A stretch of 64,000 bases of DNA from Mixophyes australis (Eukaryota; Chordata; Amphibia; Anura; Limnodynastidae). The notes beneath the pieces were generated by a model that did not search any database, was not told the origin of the DNA, and saw only the letters and a program-made list of their open reading frames with translations. Location: the NCBI GenBank assembly GCA_036250195.1, contig JAVHZZ010000004.1, forward strand, positions 317,563,706 through 317,627,705, given 5' to 3'. Shown piece after piece: positions 36,120 through 49,385 of the stretch (the stretch's first letter is position 1; every line of letters begins with the position of its first letter). A program made the translations under genes and the position numbers.

Positions 36120-37373
36120 AAATGAATACAAGTGAGAAAAGCCAAACACATTCATGTCTCTGTAAATATGTTTGCTACACTTACTTTATTAGCTCTATTA
36201 ATTTGAAACCATTGTGGATAAAAATTTACAGTTCCCAGATAAACCAAACAGAAAGCACTTAACAATTTGGAAATTGAAAAGTCAGAAATTTCAAAGACTC
36301 AAAAAATGTAATAGTCTTACATGTATCCTATTTCAAATAGGGTAATTGCTTACCTACAGTCAAGAAGTGGAGCTGTTCTAACAGGTTGATCTTCAGTTTG
36401 AGTTCCAAGTTAAACTAAAATTCCCATGCACTTGTAATCCTTTTATAAGCCTAAACAATACAGTCACCAGCCAATCTGAAGTGAGATGACCTTTTCTTTG
36501 TCTTTCCCCAATAGAGGGGTGGGGCAATCTGGCTTTAAGACAAATGGAGGTGCCTATTTCATTTACATATGCATACAAGACAATCTCTGCATAACAATAG
36601 GCATGGCTTGGATGAAACTTTCAATCAGATGATTCCAGAGATTCCAAGGAACTTGCTTCCTGTAGATAATTGACATCTTATATACTAAAGATCCTAATGA
36701 ATTGTAATATTTTTCAATGTTATCATAAAACATTAAACATGTGTTGGAAATCTTAAGTTGTAACTAATGTGTAAAGCAATATGGAGAAATACCATATAAA
36801 GCATTGGTATATGCTAAATGGTGTCCACATCCGATTGTATATAAGCATTCTAGAACCAGCAAGTGTTCTAGAAGACATCATAACAATGTCCCTAAATCTG
36901 AACATTCCAAATATATCTGTCTAGCAACTATACATTTTGTGGTGCTTTGTTGCAGTAAATAATACTGGCAAATATATGTATGAACAGATTAAAACATTAA
37001 TCCTTTAAAAATGCTATGGATAGAAAGTGTTGTGCCATTAAACAAATATAGTGATGCACCATTTCTAGAGCAGGATGTTTAACATGCCCAAAATAACAAC
37101 TGAATGCAAACAAGCTAAGTATAAGAACTAGATTTTCAAGCTGAAAAATGGTCAAGGGAAGCACTGACGTCAGATTTCTATGTAAATCTAGAAAACCTAA
37201 AAGGCAATACAACCCAAAATAAATATATCAGACTGGAAGATGTTGCCCAATGCCTACAATGCCCAAAACAGGAAGCACTTTCTCATCAGAAATGGAACAA
37301 AAGAGAGAGCTTTGTTTTGGGTGATTTAAGCTTGGAATGAATGTAGATGTAAATCTGAATATTCAGGAACAAT
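36120..37373 (+). repeat. Unit U20, short 1,254-bp unit (first short unit)
   Basis: Lacks offsets 1096-1742 (647 bp). States 290G, 628G, 894G and 991A, with 'gtcagaaattt' near 36283. It is the most diverged short unit, with private 'caatctctg', 'ccacatccgatt', 'agctgaaaaatgg' and 'gacgtcag' changes near 36582, 36827, 37140 and 37167. Confidence 0.97.
37215..37349 (+). repeat. Fused R1/R2 repeat: deletion junction of the short units (U20 copy)
   Basis: The left flank is that of R1 ('acaaccc'), the right flank that of R2 ('gtagatgtaaatctg'), and the first distinguishing base (37230) is already R2-type A. The exchange therefore falls in the leftmost 15 bp of the repeat. Other short units have the same junction at the same offset, and all also carry T in 'ctcatcag'. 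One founding deletion followed by amplification is the simplest history. Confidence 0.92.
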
Positions 37374-39273
37374 AAATGAATACAAGTGAGAAAATCCAAA
37401 CACATTCATGTCTCTGTAAATATGTTTGCTACACTTACTTTATTAGCTCTATTAATTTGAAACCATTGTGGATAAAAATTTACAGTTCCCAGATAAACCA
37501 AACAGAAAGCACTTAACAATTTGGAAATTGAAAAGTCAGAGATTTCAAAGACTCAAAAAATGTAATAGTCTTACATGTATCCTATTTCAAATAGGGTAAT
37601 TGCTTACCTACAGTCAAGAAGTGGAGCTGTTCTAACAGGTTGATCTTCAGTTTGAGTTCCAAGTTAAACTAAAATTCCCATGCACTTGTAATCCTTTTAT
37701 AAGCCTAAACAATACAGTCATCAGCCAATCTGAAGTGAGATGACCTTTTCTTTGTCTTTCCCCAATAGAGGGGTGGGGCAATCTGGCTTTAAGACAAATG
37801 GAGGTGCCTATTTCATTTACATATGCATACAAGACACTCTCTGCATAACAATAGGCATGGCTTGGATGAAACTTTCAATCAGATGATTCCAGAGATTCCA
37901 AGGAACTTGCTTCCTGTAGATAATTGACATCTTATATACTAAAGATCCTAATGAATTGTAATATTTTTCAATGTTATCATAAAACATTAAACATGTGTTG
38001 GAAATCTTAAGTTGTAACTAATGTGTAAAGCAATATGGAGAAATACCATATAAAGCATTGGTATATGCTAAATGGTGTCCAAATCCTATTGTATATAAGC
38101 ATTCTAGAACCAGCAAGTGTTCTAGAAGACATCATAACAATGTCCCTAAATCTGAACATTCCAAATATATCTGTATAGCAACTATACATTTTGTGGTGCT
38201 TTGTTGCAGTAAATAATACTGGCAAATATATGTATGAACAGATTAAACATTAATCCTTTAAAAATGCTATGGATAGAAAGTGTTGTGCCATTAAACAAAT
38301 ATAGTGATGCACCATTTCTAGAGCAGGATGTTTAACATGCCCAAAATAACAACTGAATGCAAGCAAGCTAAGTATAAGAACTAGATTTTCAAGCTCAAAA
38401 ATGGTCAAGGGAAGCACTGACGTTGGATTTCTATGTAAATCTAGAAAACCTAAAAGGCAATACAACCCAAAATAAATATATCCGACTGGAAGATGTTGCC
38501 CAATGCCTACAATGCCCAAAACAGGAAGAACTTTCTCACCAGAAATGGAACAAAAGAGAGAGCTTTGTTTTGGGTGATTTAAGCTTGGAATGAATTTAGA
38601 TGGATTGTGCTTTGTGGATCGTGCATGCTTTGTGGATCCATCCTGGAAAGCCTTCTTTTTTTGGCAGTTGCCTTGAGAGATAACTTGTTAATTCCAATGT
38701 TGTTGAAGTTAAGTTGCCTATCAGATTTACAGTTTGAAGATAAACACCTAATTTTTCATGTTTTAAGCCACATTTACAAAAGCATAAAATTGTTGTTCCT
38801 TACATTTTGACACCATACAGACAGGATGAATTTGCATATACAATGCCCTAAACAACACAGCACTGTCCTATAAAAGATACACAGGAAAGTGCTTAGTTTA
38901 GAGTGTTGAATACATTGTTATTTGCCTGAATTATAGAAAATAAAGGAAATTGACAACATTTCGAGATTTCCTGCTGCGTTTCCCATCATTTAAACTAGGA
39001 AGCATTTCATATAGTTCAGCTCTAATAAAATATACTGATAACAATTTGCAAATTGAAAAGTCAGAGATTTCAAAGACGAAAATAAAATGAAATAGTCTCA
39101 CATGTATCCGATTTCAAAATAAATATATCAGACTGGAAGATGTTGCCCAATGCCTACAATGCCCAAAACAGGAAGCACTTTCTCACCAGAAATGGAACAA
39201 AAGAGAGAGCTTTGTTTTGGGTGATTTAAGCTTGGAATGAATGTAGATGTAAATCTGAATATTCAGGAACAAT
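37374..39273 (+). repeat. Unit U21, full unit, 1,900 bp (one-base deletion)
   Basis: States 290G, 348T, 628G, 802A, 894G, 1138C, 1157A and 1388G. One A is missing from the A-run near 38246 ('gattaaacatt' instead of 'gattaaaacatt'). This is the only non-modular indel in the window. Private 'catttaaac' near 38987. Confidence 0.97.
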
Positions 39274-40527
39274 AAATGAATACAAGTGAGAAAAGCCAAA
39301 CACATTCATGTCTCTGTAAATATGTTTGCTACACTTACTTTATTAGCTCTATTAATTTGAAACCATTGTGGATAAAAGTTTACAGTTCCCAGATAAACCA
39401 AACAGAAAGCACTTAACAATTTGGAAATTGAAAAGTCAGAGATTTCAAAGACTCAAAAAATGTAATAGTCTTACATGTATCCTATTTCAAATAGGGTAAT
39501 TGCTTACCTACAGTCAAGAAGTGGAGCTGTTCTAACAGGTTGATCTTCAGTTTGAGTTCCAAATTAAACTAAAATTCCCATGCACTTGTAATCCTTTTAT
39601 AAGCCTAAACAATACAGTCACCAGCCAATCTGAAGTGAGATGACCTTTTCTTTGTCTTTCCCCAATAGAGGGGTGGGGCAATCTGGCTTTAAGACAAATG
39701 GAGGTGCCTATTTCATTTACATATGCATACAAGACACTCTCTGCATAACAATAGGCATGGCTTGGATGAAACTTTCAATCAGATGATTCCAGAGATTCCA
39801 AGGAACTTGCTTCCTGTAGATAATTGACATCTTATATACTAAAGATCCTAATGAATTGTAATATTTTTCAATGTTATCATAAAACATTAAACATGTGTTG
39901 GAAATCTTAAGTTGTAACTAATGTGTAAAGCAATATGGAGAAATACCATATAAAGCATTGGTATATGCTAAATGGTGTCCAAATCCTATTGTATATAAGC
40001 ATTCTAGAACCAGCAAGTGTTCTAGAAGACATCATAACAATGTCCCTAAATCTGAACATTCCAAATATATCTGTCTAGCAACTATACATTTTGTGGTGCT
40101 TTGTTGCAGTAAATAATACTGGCAAATATATGTATGAACAGATTAAAACATTAATCCTTTAAAAATGCTATGGATAGAAAGTGTTGTGCCATTAAACAAA
40201 TATAGTGATGCACCATTTCTAGAGCAGGATGTTTAACATGCCCAAAATAACAACTGAATGCAAACAAGCTAAGTATAAGAACTAGATTTTCAAGCTCAAA
40301 AATGGTCAAGGGAAGCACTGACGTTAGATTTCTATGTAAATCTAGAAAACCTAAAAGGCAATACAACCCAAAATAAATATATCAGACTGGAAGATGTTGC
40401 CCAATGCCTACAATGCCCAAAACAGGAAGCACTTTCTCATCAGAAATGGAACAAAAGAGAGAGCTTTGTTTTGGGTGATTTAAGCTTGGAATGAATGTAG
40501 ATGTAAATCTGAATATTCAGGAACAAT
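39274..40527 (+). repeat. Unit U22, short 1,254-bp unit
   Basis: Same 647-bp absence as U20. States 105G, 290A, 628G, 894G and 991A. Very similar to U23. Confidence 0.97.
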
Positions 40528-41781
40528 AAATGAATACAAGTGAGAAAATCCAAACACATTCATGTCTCTGTAAATATGTTTGCTACACTTACTTTATTAG
40601 CTCTATTAATTTGAAACCATTGTGGATAAAAGTTTACAGTTCCCAGATAAACCAAACAGAAAGCACTTAACAATTTGGAAATTGAAAAGTCAGAGATTTC
40701 AAAGACTCAAAAAATGTAATAGTCTTACATGTATCCTATTTCAAATAGGGTAATTGCTTACCTACAGTCAAGAAGTGGAGCTGTTCTAACAGGTTGATCT
40801 TCAGTTTGAGTTCCAAATTAAACTAAAATTCCCATGCACTTGTAATCCTTTTATAAGCCTAAACAATACAGTCACCAGCCAATCTGAAGTGAGATGACCT
40901 TTTCTTTGTCTTTCCCCAATAGAGGGGTGGGGCAATCTGGCTTTAAGACAAATGGAGGTGCCTATTTCATTTACATATGCATACAAGACACTCTCTGCAT
41001 AACAATAGGCATGGCTTGGATGAAACTTTCAATCAGATGATTCCAGAGATTCCAAGGAACTTGCTTCCTGTAGATAATTGACATCTTATATACTAAAGAT
41101 CCTAATGAATTGTAATATTTTTCAATGTTATCATAAAACATTAAACATGTGTTGGAAATCTTAAGTTGTAACTAATGTGTAAAGCAATATGGAGAAATAC
41201 CATATAAAGCATTGGTATATGCTAAATGGTGTCCAAATCCTATTGTATATAAGCATTCTAGAACCAGCAAGTGTTCTAGAAGACATCATAACAATGTCCC
41301 TAAATCTGAACATTCCAAATATATCTGTCTAGCAACTATACATTTTGTGGTGCTTTGTTGCAGTAAATAATACTGGCAAATATATGTATGAACAGATTAA
41401 AACATTAATCCTTTAAAAATGCTATGGATAGAAAGTGTTGTGCCATTAAACAAATATAGTGATGCACCATTTCTAGAGCAGGATGTTTAACATGCCCAAA
41501 ATAACAACTGAATGCAAACAAGCTAAGTATAAGAACTAGATTTTCAAGCTCAAAAATGGTCAAGGGAAGCACTGACGTTAGATTTCTATGTAAATCTAGA
41601 AAACCTAAAAGGCAATACAACCCAAAATAAATATATCAGACTGGAAGATGTTGCCCAATGCCTACAATGCCCAAAACAGGAAGCACTTTCTCATCAGAAA
41701 TGGAACAAAAGAGAGAGCTTTGTTTTGGGTGATTTAAGCTTGGAATGAATGTAGATGTAAATCTGAATATTCAGGAACAAT
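40528..41781 (+). repeat. Unit U23, short 1,254-bp unit
   Basis: Same haplotype as U22 (105G, 290A, 628G, 894G, 991A), differing at 'gagaaaatcc' near 40543. It looks like a recent tandem copy of U22. Confidence 0.97.
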
Positions 41782-43682
41782 AAATGAATACAAGTGAGAA
41801 AATCCAAACACATTCATGTCTCTGTAAATATGTTTGCTACACTTACTTTATTAGCTCTATTAATTTGAAACCATTGTGGATAAAAATTTACAGTTCCCAG
41901 ATAAACCAAACAGAAAGCACTTAACAATTTGGAAATTGAAAAGTCAGAGATTTCAAAGACTCAAAAAATGTAATAGTCTTACATGTATCCTATTTCAAAT
42001 AGGGTAATTGCTTACCTACAGTCAAGAAGTGGAGCTGTTCTAACAGGTTGATCTTCAGTTTGAGTTCCAAGTTAAACTAAAATTCCCATGCACTTGTAAT
42101 CCTTTTATAAGCCTAAACAATACAGTCATCAGCCAATCTGAAGTGAGATGACCTTTTCTTTGTCTTTCCCCAATAGAGGGGTGGGGCAATCTGGCTTTAA
42201 GACAAATGGAGGTGCCTATTTCATTTACATATGCATACAAGACACTCTCTGCATAACAATAGGCATGGCTTGGATGAAACTTTCAATCAGATGATTCCAG
42301 AGATTCCAAGGAACTTGCTTCCTGTAGATAATTGACATCTTATATACTAAAGATCCTAATGAATTGTAATATTTTTCAATGTTATCATAAAACATTAAAC
42401 ATGTGTTGGAAATCTTAAGTTGTAACTAATGTGTAAAGCAATATGGAGAAATACCATATAAAGCATTGGTATATGCTAAATGGTGTCCAAATCCTATTGT
42501 ATATAAGCATTCTAGAACCAGCAAGTGTTCTAGAAGACATCATAACAATGTCCCTAAATCTGAACATTCCAAATATATCTGTATAGCAACTATACATTTT
42601 GTGGTGCTTTGTTGCAGTAAATAATACTGGCAAATATATGTATGAACAGATTAAAACATTAATCCTTTAAAAATGCTATGGATAGAAAGTGTTGTGCCAT
42701 TAAACAAATATAGTGATGCACCATTTCTAGAGCAGGATGTTTAACATGCCCAAAATAACAACTGAATGCAAGCAAGCTAAGTATAAGAACTAGATTTTCA
42801 AGCTCAAAAATGGTCAAGGGAAGCACTGACGTTAGATTTCTATGTAAATCTAGAAAACCTAAAAGGCAATACAGCCCAAAATAAATATATCCGACTGGAA
42901 GATGTTGCCCAATGCCTACAATGCCCAAAACAGGAAGAACTTTCTCACCAGAAATGGAACAAAAGAGAGAGCTTTGTTTTGGGTGATTTAAGCTTGGAAT
43001 GAATTTAGATGGATTGTGCTTTGTGGATCGTGCATGCTTTGTGGATCCATCCTGGAAAGCCTTCTTTTTTTGGCAGTTGCCTTGAGAGATAACTTGTTAA
43101 TTCCAATGTTGTTGAAGTTAAGTTGCCTATCAGATTTACAGTTTGAAGATAAACACCTAATTTTTCATGTTTTAAGCCACATTTACAAAAGCATAAAATT
43201 GTTGTTCCTTACATTTTGACACCATACAGACAGGATGAATTTGCATATACAATGCCCTAAACAACACAGCACTGTCCTATAAAAGATACACAGGAAAGTG
43301 CTTAGTTTAGAGTGTTGAATACATTGTTATTTGCCTGAATTATAGAAAATAAAGGAAATTGACAACATTTCGAGATTTCCTGCTGCGTTTCCCATCATTC
43401 AAACTAGGAAGCATTTCATATAGTTCAGCTCTAATAAAATATACTGATAACAATTTGCAAATTGAAAAGTCAGAGATTTCAAAGACGAAAATAAAATGAA
43501 ATAGTCTCACATGTATCCGATTTCAAAATAAATATATCAGACTGGAAGATGTTGCCCAATGCCTACAATGCCCAAAACAGGAAGCACTTTCTCACCAGAA
43601 ATGGAACAAAAGAGAGAGCTTTGTTTTGGGTGATTTAAGCTTGGAATGAATGTAGATGTAAATCTGAATATTCAGGAACAAT
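41782..43682 (+). repeat. Unit U24, full 1,901 bp
   Basis: States 290G, 348T, 628G, 802A, 894G, 1138C, 1157A and 1388G, as in U21 but without the one-base deletion. Private 'acagccca' near 42872. Confidence 0.97.
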
Positions 43683-45583
43683 AAATGAATACAAGTGAGA
43701 AAAGCCAAACACATTCATGTCTCTGTAAATATGTTTGCTACACTTACTTTATTAGCTCTATTAATTTGAAACCATTGTGGATAAAAGTTTACAGTTCCCA
43801 GATAAACCAAACAGAAAGCACTTAACAATTTGGAAATTGAAAAGTCAGAGATTTCAAAGACTCAAAAAATGTAATAGTCTTACATGTATTCTATTTCAAA
43901 TAGGGTAATTGCTTACCTACAGTCAAGAAGTGGAGCTGTTCTAACAGGTTGATCTTCAGTTTGAGTTCCAAATTAAACTAAAATTCCCATGCACTTGTAA
44001 TCCTTTTATAAGCCTAAACAATACAGTCACCAGCCAATCTGAAGTGAGATGACCTTTTCTTTGTCTTTCCCCAATAGAGGGGTGGGGCAATCTGGCTTTA
44101 AGACAAATGGAGGTGCCTATTTCATTTACATATGCATACAAGACACTCTCTGCATAACAATAGGCATGGCTTGGATGAAACTTTCAATCAGATGATTCCA
44201 GAGATTCCAAGGAACTTGCTTCCTGTAGATAATTGACATCTTATATACTAAAGATCCTAATGAATTGTAATATTTTTCAATGTTATCATAAAACATTAAA
44301 CATGTGTTGGAAATCTTAAGTTGTAACTAATGTGTAAAGCAATATGGAGAAATACCATATAAAGCATTGGTATATGCTAAATGGTGTCCAAATCCTATTG
44401 TATATAAGCATTCTAGAACCAGCAAGTGTTCTAGAAGACATCATAACAATGTCCCTAAATCTGAACATTCCAAATATATCTGTCTAGCAACTATACATTT
44501 TGTGGTGCTTTGTTGCAGTAAATAATACTGGCAAATATATGTATGAACAGATTAAAACATTAATCCTTTAAAAATGCTATGGATAGAAAGTGTTGTGCCA
44601 TTAAACAAATATAGTGATGCACCATTTCTAGAGCAGGATGTTTAACATGCCCAAAATAACAACTGAATGCAAACAAGCTAAGTATAAGAACTAGATTTTC
44701 AAGCTCAAAAATGGTCAAGGGAAGCACTGACGTTAGATTTCTATGTAAATCTAGAAAACCTAAAAGGCAATACAACCCAAAATAAATATATCCGACTGGA
44801 AGATGTTGCCCAATGCCTACAATGCCCAAAACAGGAAGCAGTTTCTCACCAGAAATGGAACAAAAGAGAAAGCATTGTTTTGGGTGATTTAAGCTTGGAA
44901 TGAATTTAGATGGATTGTGCTTTGTGGATCGTGCATGCTTTGTGGATCCATCCTGGAAAGCCTTCTTTTTTTGGCAGTTGCCTTGAGAGATAACTTGTTA
45001 ATTCCAATGTTGTTGAAGTTAAGTTGCCTATCAGATTTACAGTTTGAAGATAAACACCTAATTTTTCATGTTTTAAGCCACATTTACAAAAGCATAAAAT
45101 TGTTGTTCCTTACATTTTGACACCATACAGACAGGATGAATTTGCATATACAATGCCCTAAACAACACAGCACTGTCCTATAAAAGATACACAGGAAAGT
45201 GCTTAGTTTAGAGTGTTGAATACATTGTTATTTGCCTGAATTATAGAAAATAAAGGAAATTGACAACATTTCGAGATTTCCTGCTGCGTTTCCCATCATT
45301 CAAACTAGGAAGCATTTCATATAGTTCAGCTCTAATAAAATATACTGATAACAATTTGCAAATTGAAAAGTCAGAGATTTCAAAGACAAAAATAAAATGA
45401 AATAGTCTCACATGTATCCGATTTCAAAATAAATATATCAGACTGGAAGATGTTGCCCAATGCCTACAATGCCCAAAACAGGAAGCACTTTCTCACCAGA
45501 AATGGAACAAAAGAGAGAGCTTTGTTTTGGGTGATTTAAGCTTGGAATGAATGTAGATGTAAATCTGAATATTCAGGAACAAT
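43683..45583 (+). repeat. Unit U25, full 1,901 bp (mosaic: short-type 5' part, full-type 3' part)
   Basis: Its 5' part matches U22/U23 (105G, 290A, 628G, 802C, 894G, 991A), but it keeps R1 and the 647-bp segment. 991A is otherwise confined to short units. Private changes near R1: 'gaagcagtttc' near 44835 and 'gagaaagcattg' near 44867. 1706A is present. Confidence 0.96.
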
Positions 45584-47484
45584 AAATGAATACAAGTGAG
45601 AAAAGCCAAACACATTCATGTCTCTGTAAATATGTTTGCTACACTTACTTTATTAGCTCTATTAATTTGAAACCATTGTGGATAAAAGTTTACAGTTCCC
45701 AGATAAACCAAACAGAAAGCACTTAACAATTTGGAAATTGAAAAGTCAGAGATTTCAAAGACTCAAAAAATGTAATAGTCTTACATGTATCCTATTTCAA
45801 ATAGGGTAATTGCTTACCTACAGTCAAGAAGTGGAGCTGTTCTAACAGGTTGATCTTCAGTTTGAGTTCCAAATTAAACTAAAATTCCCATGCACTTGTA
45901 ATCCTTTTATAAGCCTAAACAATACAGTCACCAGCCAATCTGAAGTGAGATGACCTTTTCTTTGTCTTTCCCCAATAGAGGGGTGGGGCAATCTGGCTTT
46001 AAGACAAATGGAGGTGCCTATTTCATTTACATATGCATACAAGACACTCTCTGCATAACAATAGGCATGGCTTGGATGAAACTTTCAATCAGATGATTCC
46101 AGAGATTCCAAGGAACTTGCTTCCTGTAGATAATTGACATCTTATATACTAAAGATCCTAATGAATTGTAATATTTTTCAATGTTATCATAAAACATTAA
46201 ACATGTGTTGAAAATCTTAAGTTGTAACTAATGTGTAAAGCAATATGGAGAAATACCATATAAAGCATTGGTATATGCTAAATGGTGTCCAAATCCTATT
46301 GTATATAAGCATTCTAGAACCAGCAAGTGTTCTAGAAGACATCATAACAATGTCCCTAAATCTGAACATTCCAAATATATCTGTCTAGCAACTATACATT
46401 TTGTGGTGCTTTGTTGCAGTAAATATTACTGGCAAATATATGTATGAACAGATTAAAACATTAATCCTTTAAAAATTCTATGGATAGAAAGTGTTGTGCC
46501 ATTAAACAAATATAGTGATGCACCATTTCTAGAGCAGGATGTTTAACATGCCCAAAATAACAACTGAATGCAAGCAAGCTAAGTATAAGAACTAGATTTT
46601 CAAGCTCAAAAATGGTCAAGGGAAGCACTGACGTTAGATTTCTATGTAAATCTAGAAAACCTAAAAGGCAATACAACCCAAAATAAATATATCCGACTGG
46701 AAGATGTTGCCCAATGCCTACAATGCCCAAAACAGGAAGCACTTTCTCACCAGAAATGGAACAAAAGAGAGAGCTTTGTTTTGGGTGATTTAAGCTTGGA
46801 ATGAATTTAGATGGATTGTGCTTTGTGGATCGTGCATGCTTTGTGGATCCATCCTGGAAAGCCTTCTTTTTTTGGCAGTTGCCTTGAGAGATAACTTGTT
46901 AATTCCAATGTTGTTGAAGTTAAGTTGCCTATCAGATTTACAGTTTGAAGATAAACACCTAATTTTTCATGTTTTAAGCCACATTTACAAAAGCATAAAA
47001 TTGTTGTTCCTTACATTTTGACACCATACAGACAGGATGAATTTGCATATACAATGCCCTAAACAACACAGCACTGTCCTATAAAAGATACACAGGAAAG
47101 TGCTTAGTTTAGAGTGTTGAATACATTGTTATTTGCCTGAATTATAGAAAATAAAGGAAATTGACAACATTTCAAGATTTCCTGCTGCGTTTCCCATCAT
47201 TCAAACTAGGAAGCATTTCATATAGTTCAGCTCTAATAAAATATACTGATAACAATTTGCAAATTGAAAAGTCAGAGATTTCAAAGACGAAAATAAAATG
47301 AAATAGTCTCACATGTATCCGATTTCAAAATAAATATATCAGACTGGAAGATGTTGCCCAATGCCTACAATGCCCAAAACAGGAAGCACTTTCTCACCAG
47401 AAATGGAACAAAAGAGAGAGCTTTGTTTTGGGTGATTTAAGCTTGGAATGAATGTAGATGTAAATCTGAATATTCAGGAACAAT
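45584..47484 (+). repeat. Unit U26, full 1,901 bp
   Basis: States 105G, 290A, 628A, 802C, 894T, 1138C, 1388G, 1467T, 1529G and 1591A: closest to domain-1 units such as U19. Private 'aaatattactgg' near 46422. Confidence 0.97.
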
Positions 47485-49385
47485 AAATGAATACAAGTGA
47501 GAAAAGCCAAACACATTCATGTCTCTGTAAATATGTTTGCTACACTTACTTTATTAGCTCTATTAATTTGAAACCATTGTGGATAAAAATTTACAGTTCC
47601 CAGATAAACCAAACAGAAAGCACTTAACAATTTGGAAATTGAAAAGTCAGAGATTTCAAAGACTCAAAAAATGTAATAGTCTTACATGTATCCTATTTCA
47701 AATAGGGTAATTGCTTACCTACAGTCAAGAAGTGGAGCTGTTCTAACAGGTTGATCTTCAGTTTGAGTTCCAAGTTAAACTAAAATTCCCATGCACTTGT
47801 AATCCTTTTATAAACCTAAACAATACAGTCACCAGCCAATCTGAAGTGAGATGACCTTTTCTTTGTCTTTCCCCAATAGAGGGGTGGGGCAATCTGGCTT
47901 TAAGACAAATGGAGGTGCCTATTTCATTTACATATGCATACAAGACACTCTCTGCATAACAATAGGCATGGCTTGGATGAAACTTTCAATCGGATGATTC
48001 CAGAGATTCCAAGGAACTTGCTTCCTGTAGATAATTGACATCTTATATACTAAAGAGCCTAATGAATTGTAATATTTTTCAATGTTATCATAAAACATTA
48101 AACATGTGTTGAAAATCTTAAGTTGTAACTAATGTGTAAAGCAATATGGAGAAATACCATATAAAGCATTGGTATATGCTAAATGGTGTCCAAATCCTAT
48201 TGTATATAAGCATTCTAGAACCAGCAAGTGTTCTAGAAGACATCATAACAATGTCCCTAAATCTGAACATTCCAAATATATCTGTCTAGCAACTATACAT
48301 TTTGTGGTGCTTTGTTGCAGTAAATAATACTGGCAAATATATGTATGAACAGATTAAAACATTAATCCTTTAAAAATGCTATGGATAGAAAGTGTTGTGC
48401 CATTAAACAAATATAGTGATGCACCATTTCTAGAGCAGGATGTTTAAAATGCCCAAAATAACAACTGAATGCAAGCAAGCTAAGTATAAGAACTAGATTT
48501 TCAAGCTCAAAAATGGTCAAGGGAAGCACTGACGTTAGATTTCTATAAAAATCTAGAAAACCTAAAAGGCAATACAACCCAAAATAAATATATCCGACTG
48601 GAAGATGTTGCCCAATGCCTACAATGCCCAAAACAGGAAGCACTTTCTCACCAGAAATGGAACAAAAGAGAGAGCTTTGTTTTGGGTGATTTAAGCTTGG
48701 AATGAATTTAGATGGATTGTGCTTTGTGGATCGTGCATGCTTTGTGGATCCATCCTGGAAAGCCTTCTTTTTTTGGCAGTTGCCTTGAGAGATAACTTGT
48801 TAATTCCAATGTTGTTGAAGTTAAGTTGCCTATCAGATTTACAGTTTGAAGATAAACACCTAATTTTTCATGTTTTAAGCCACATTTACAAAAGCATAAA
48901 ATTGTTGTTCCTTACATTTTGACACCATACAGACAGGATGAATTTGCATATACAATGCCCTAAACAACACAGCACTGTCCTATAAAAGATACACAGGAAA
49001 GTGCTTAGTTTAGAGTGTTGAATACATTGTTATTTGCCTGAATTATAGAAAATAAAGGAAATTGACAACATTTCAAGATTTCCTGCTGCGTTTCCCATCA
49101 TTCAAACTAGGAAGCATTTCATATAGTTCAACTCTAATAAAATATACTGATAACAATTTGCAAATTGAAAAGTCAGAGATTTCAAAGACGAAAATAAAAT
49201 GAAATAGTCTCACATGTATCCGATTTCAAAATAAATATATCAGACTGGAAGATGTTGCCCAATGCCTGCAATGCCCAAAACAGGAAGCACTTTCTCACCA
49301 GAAATGGAACAAAAGAGAGAGCTTTGTTTTGGGTGATTTAAGCTTGGAATGAATGTAGATGTAAATCTGAATATTCAGGAACAAT
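47485..49385 (+). repeat. Unit U27, full 1,901 bp
   Basis: States 290G, 628A and 894G; shares 'gtttaaaatgc' (near 48444) and 'ttctataaaaat' (near 48541) with U30. It has 1647A and 1784G and precedes a short unit. Private 'tataaacc' near 47810 lies beside the minus-strand TATA. Confidence 0.97.
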
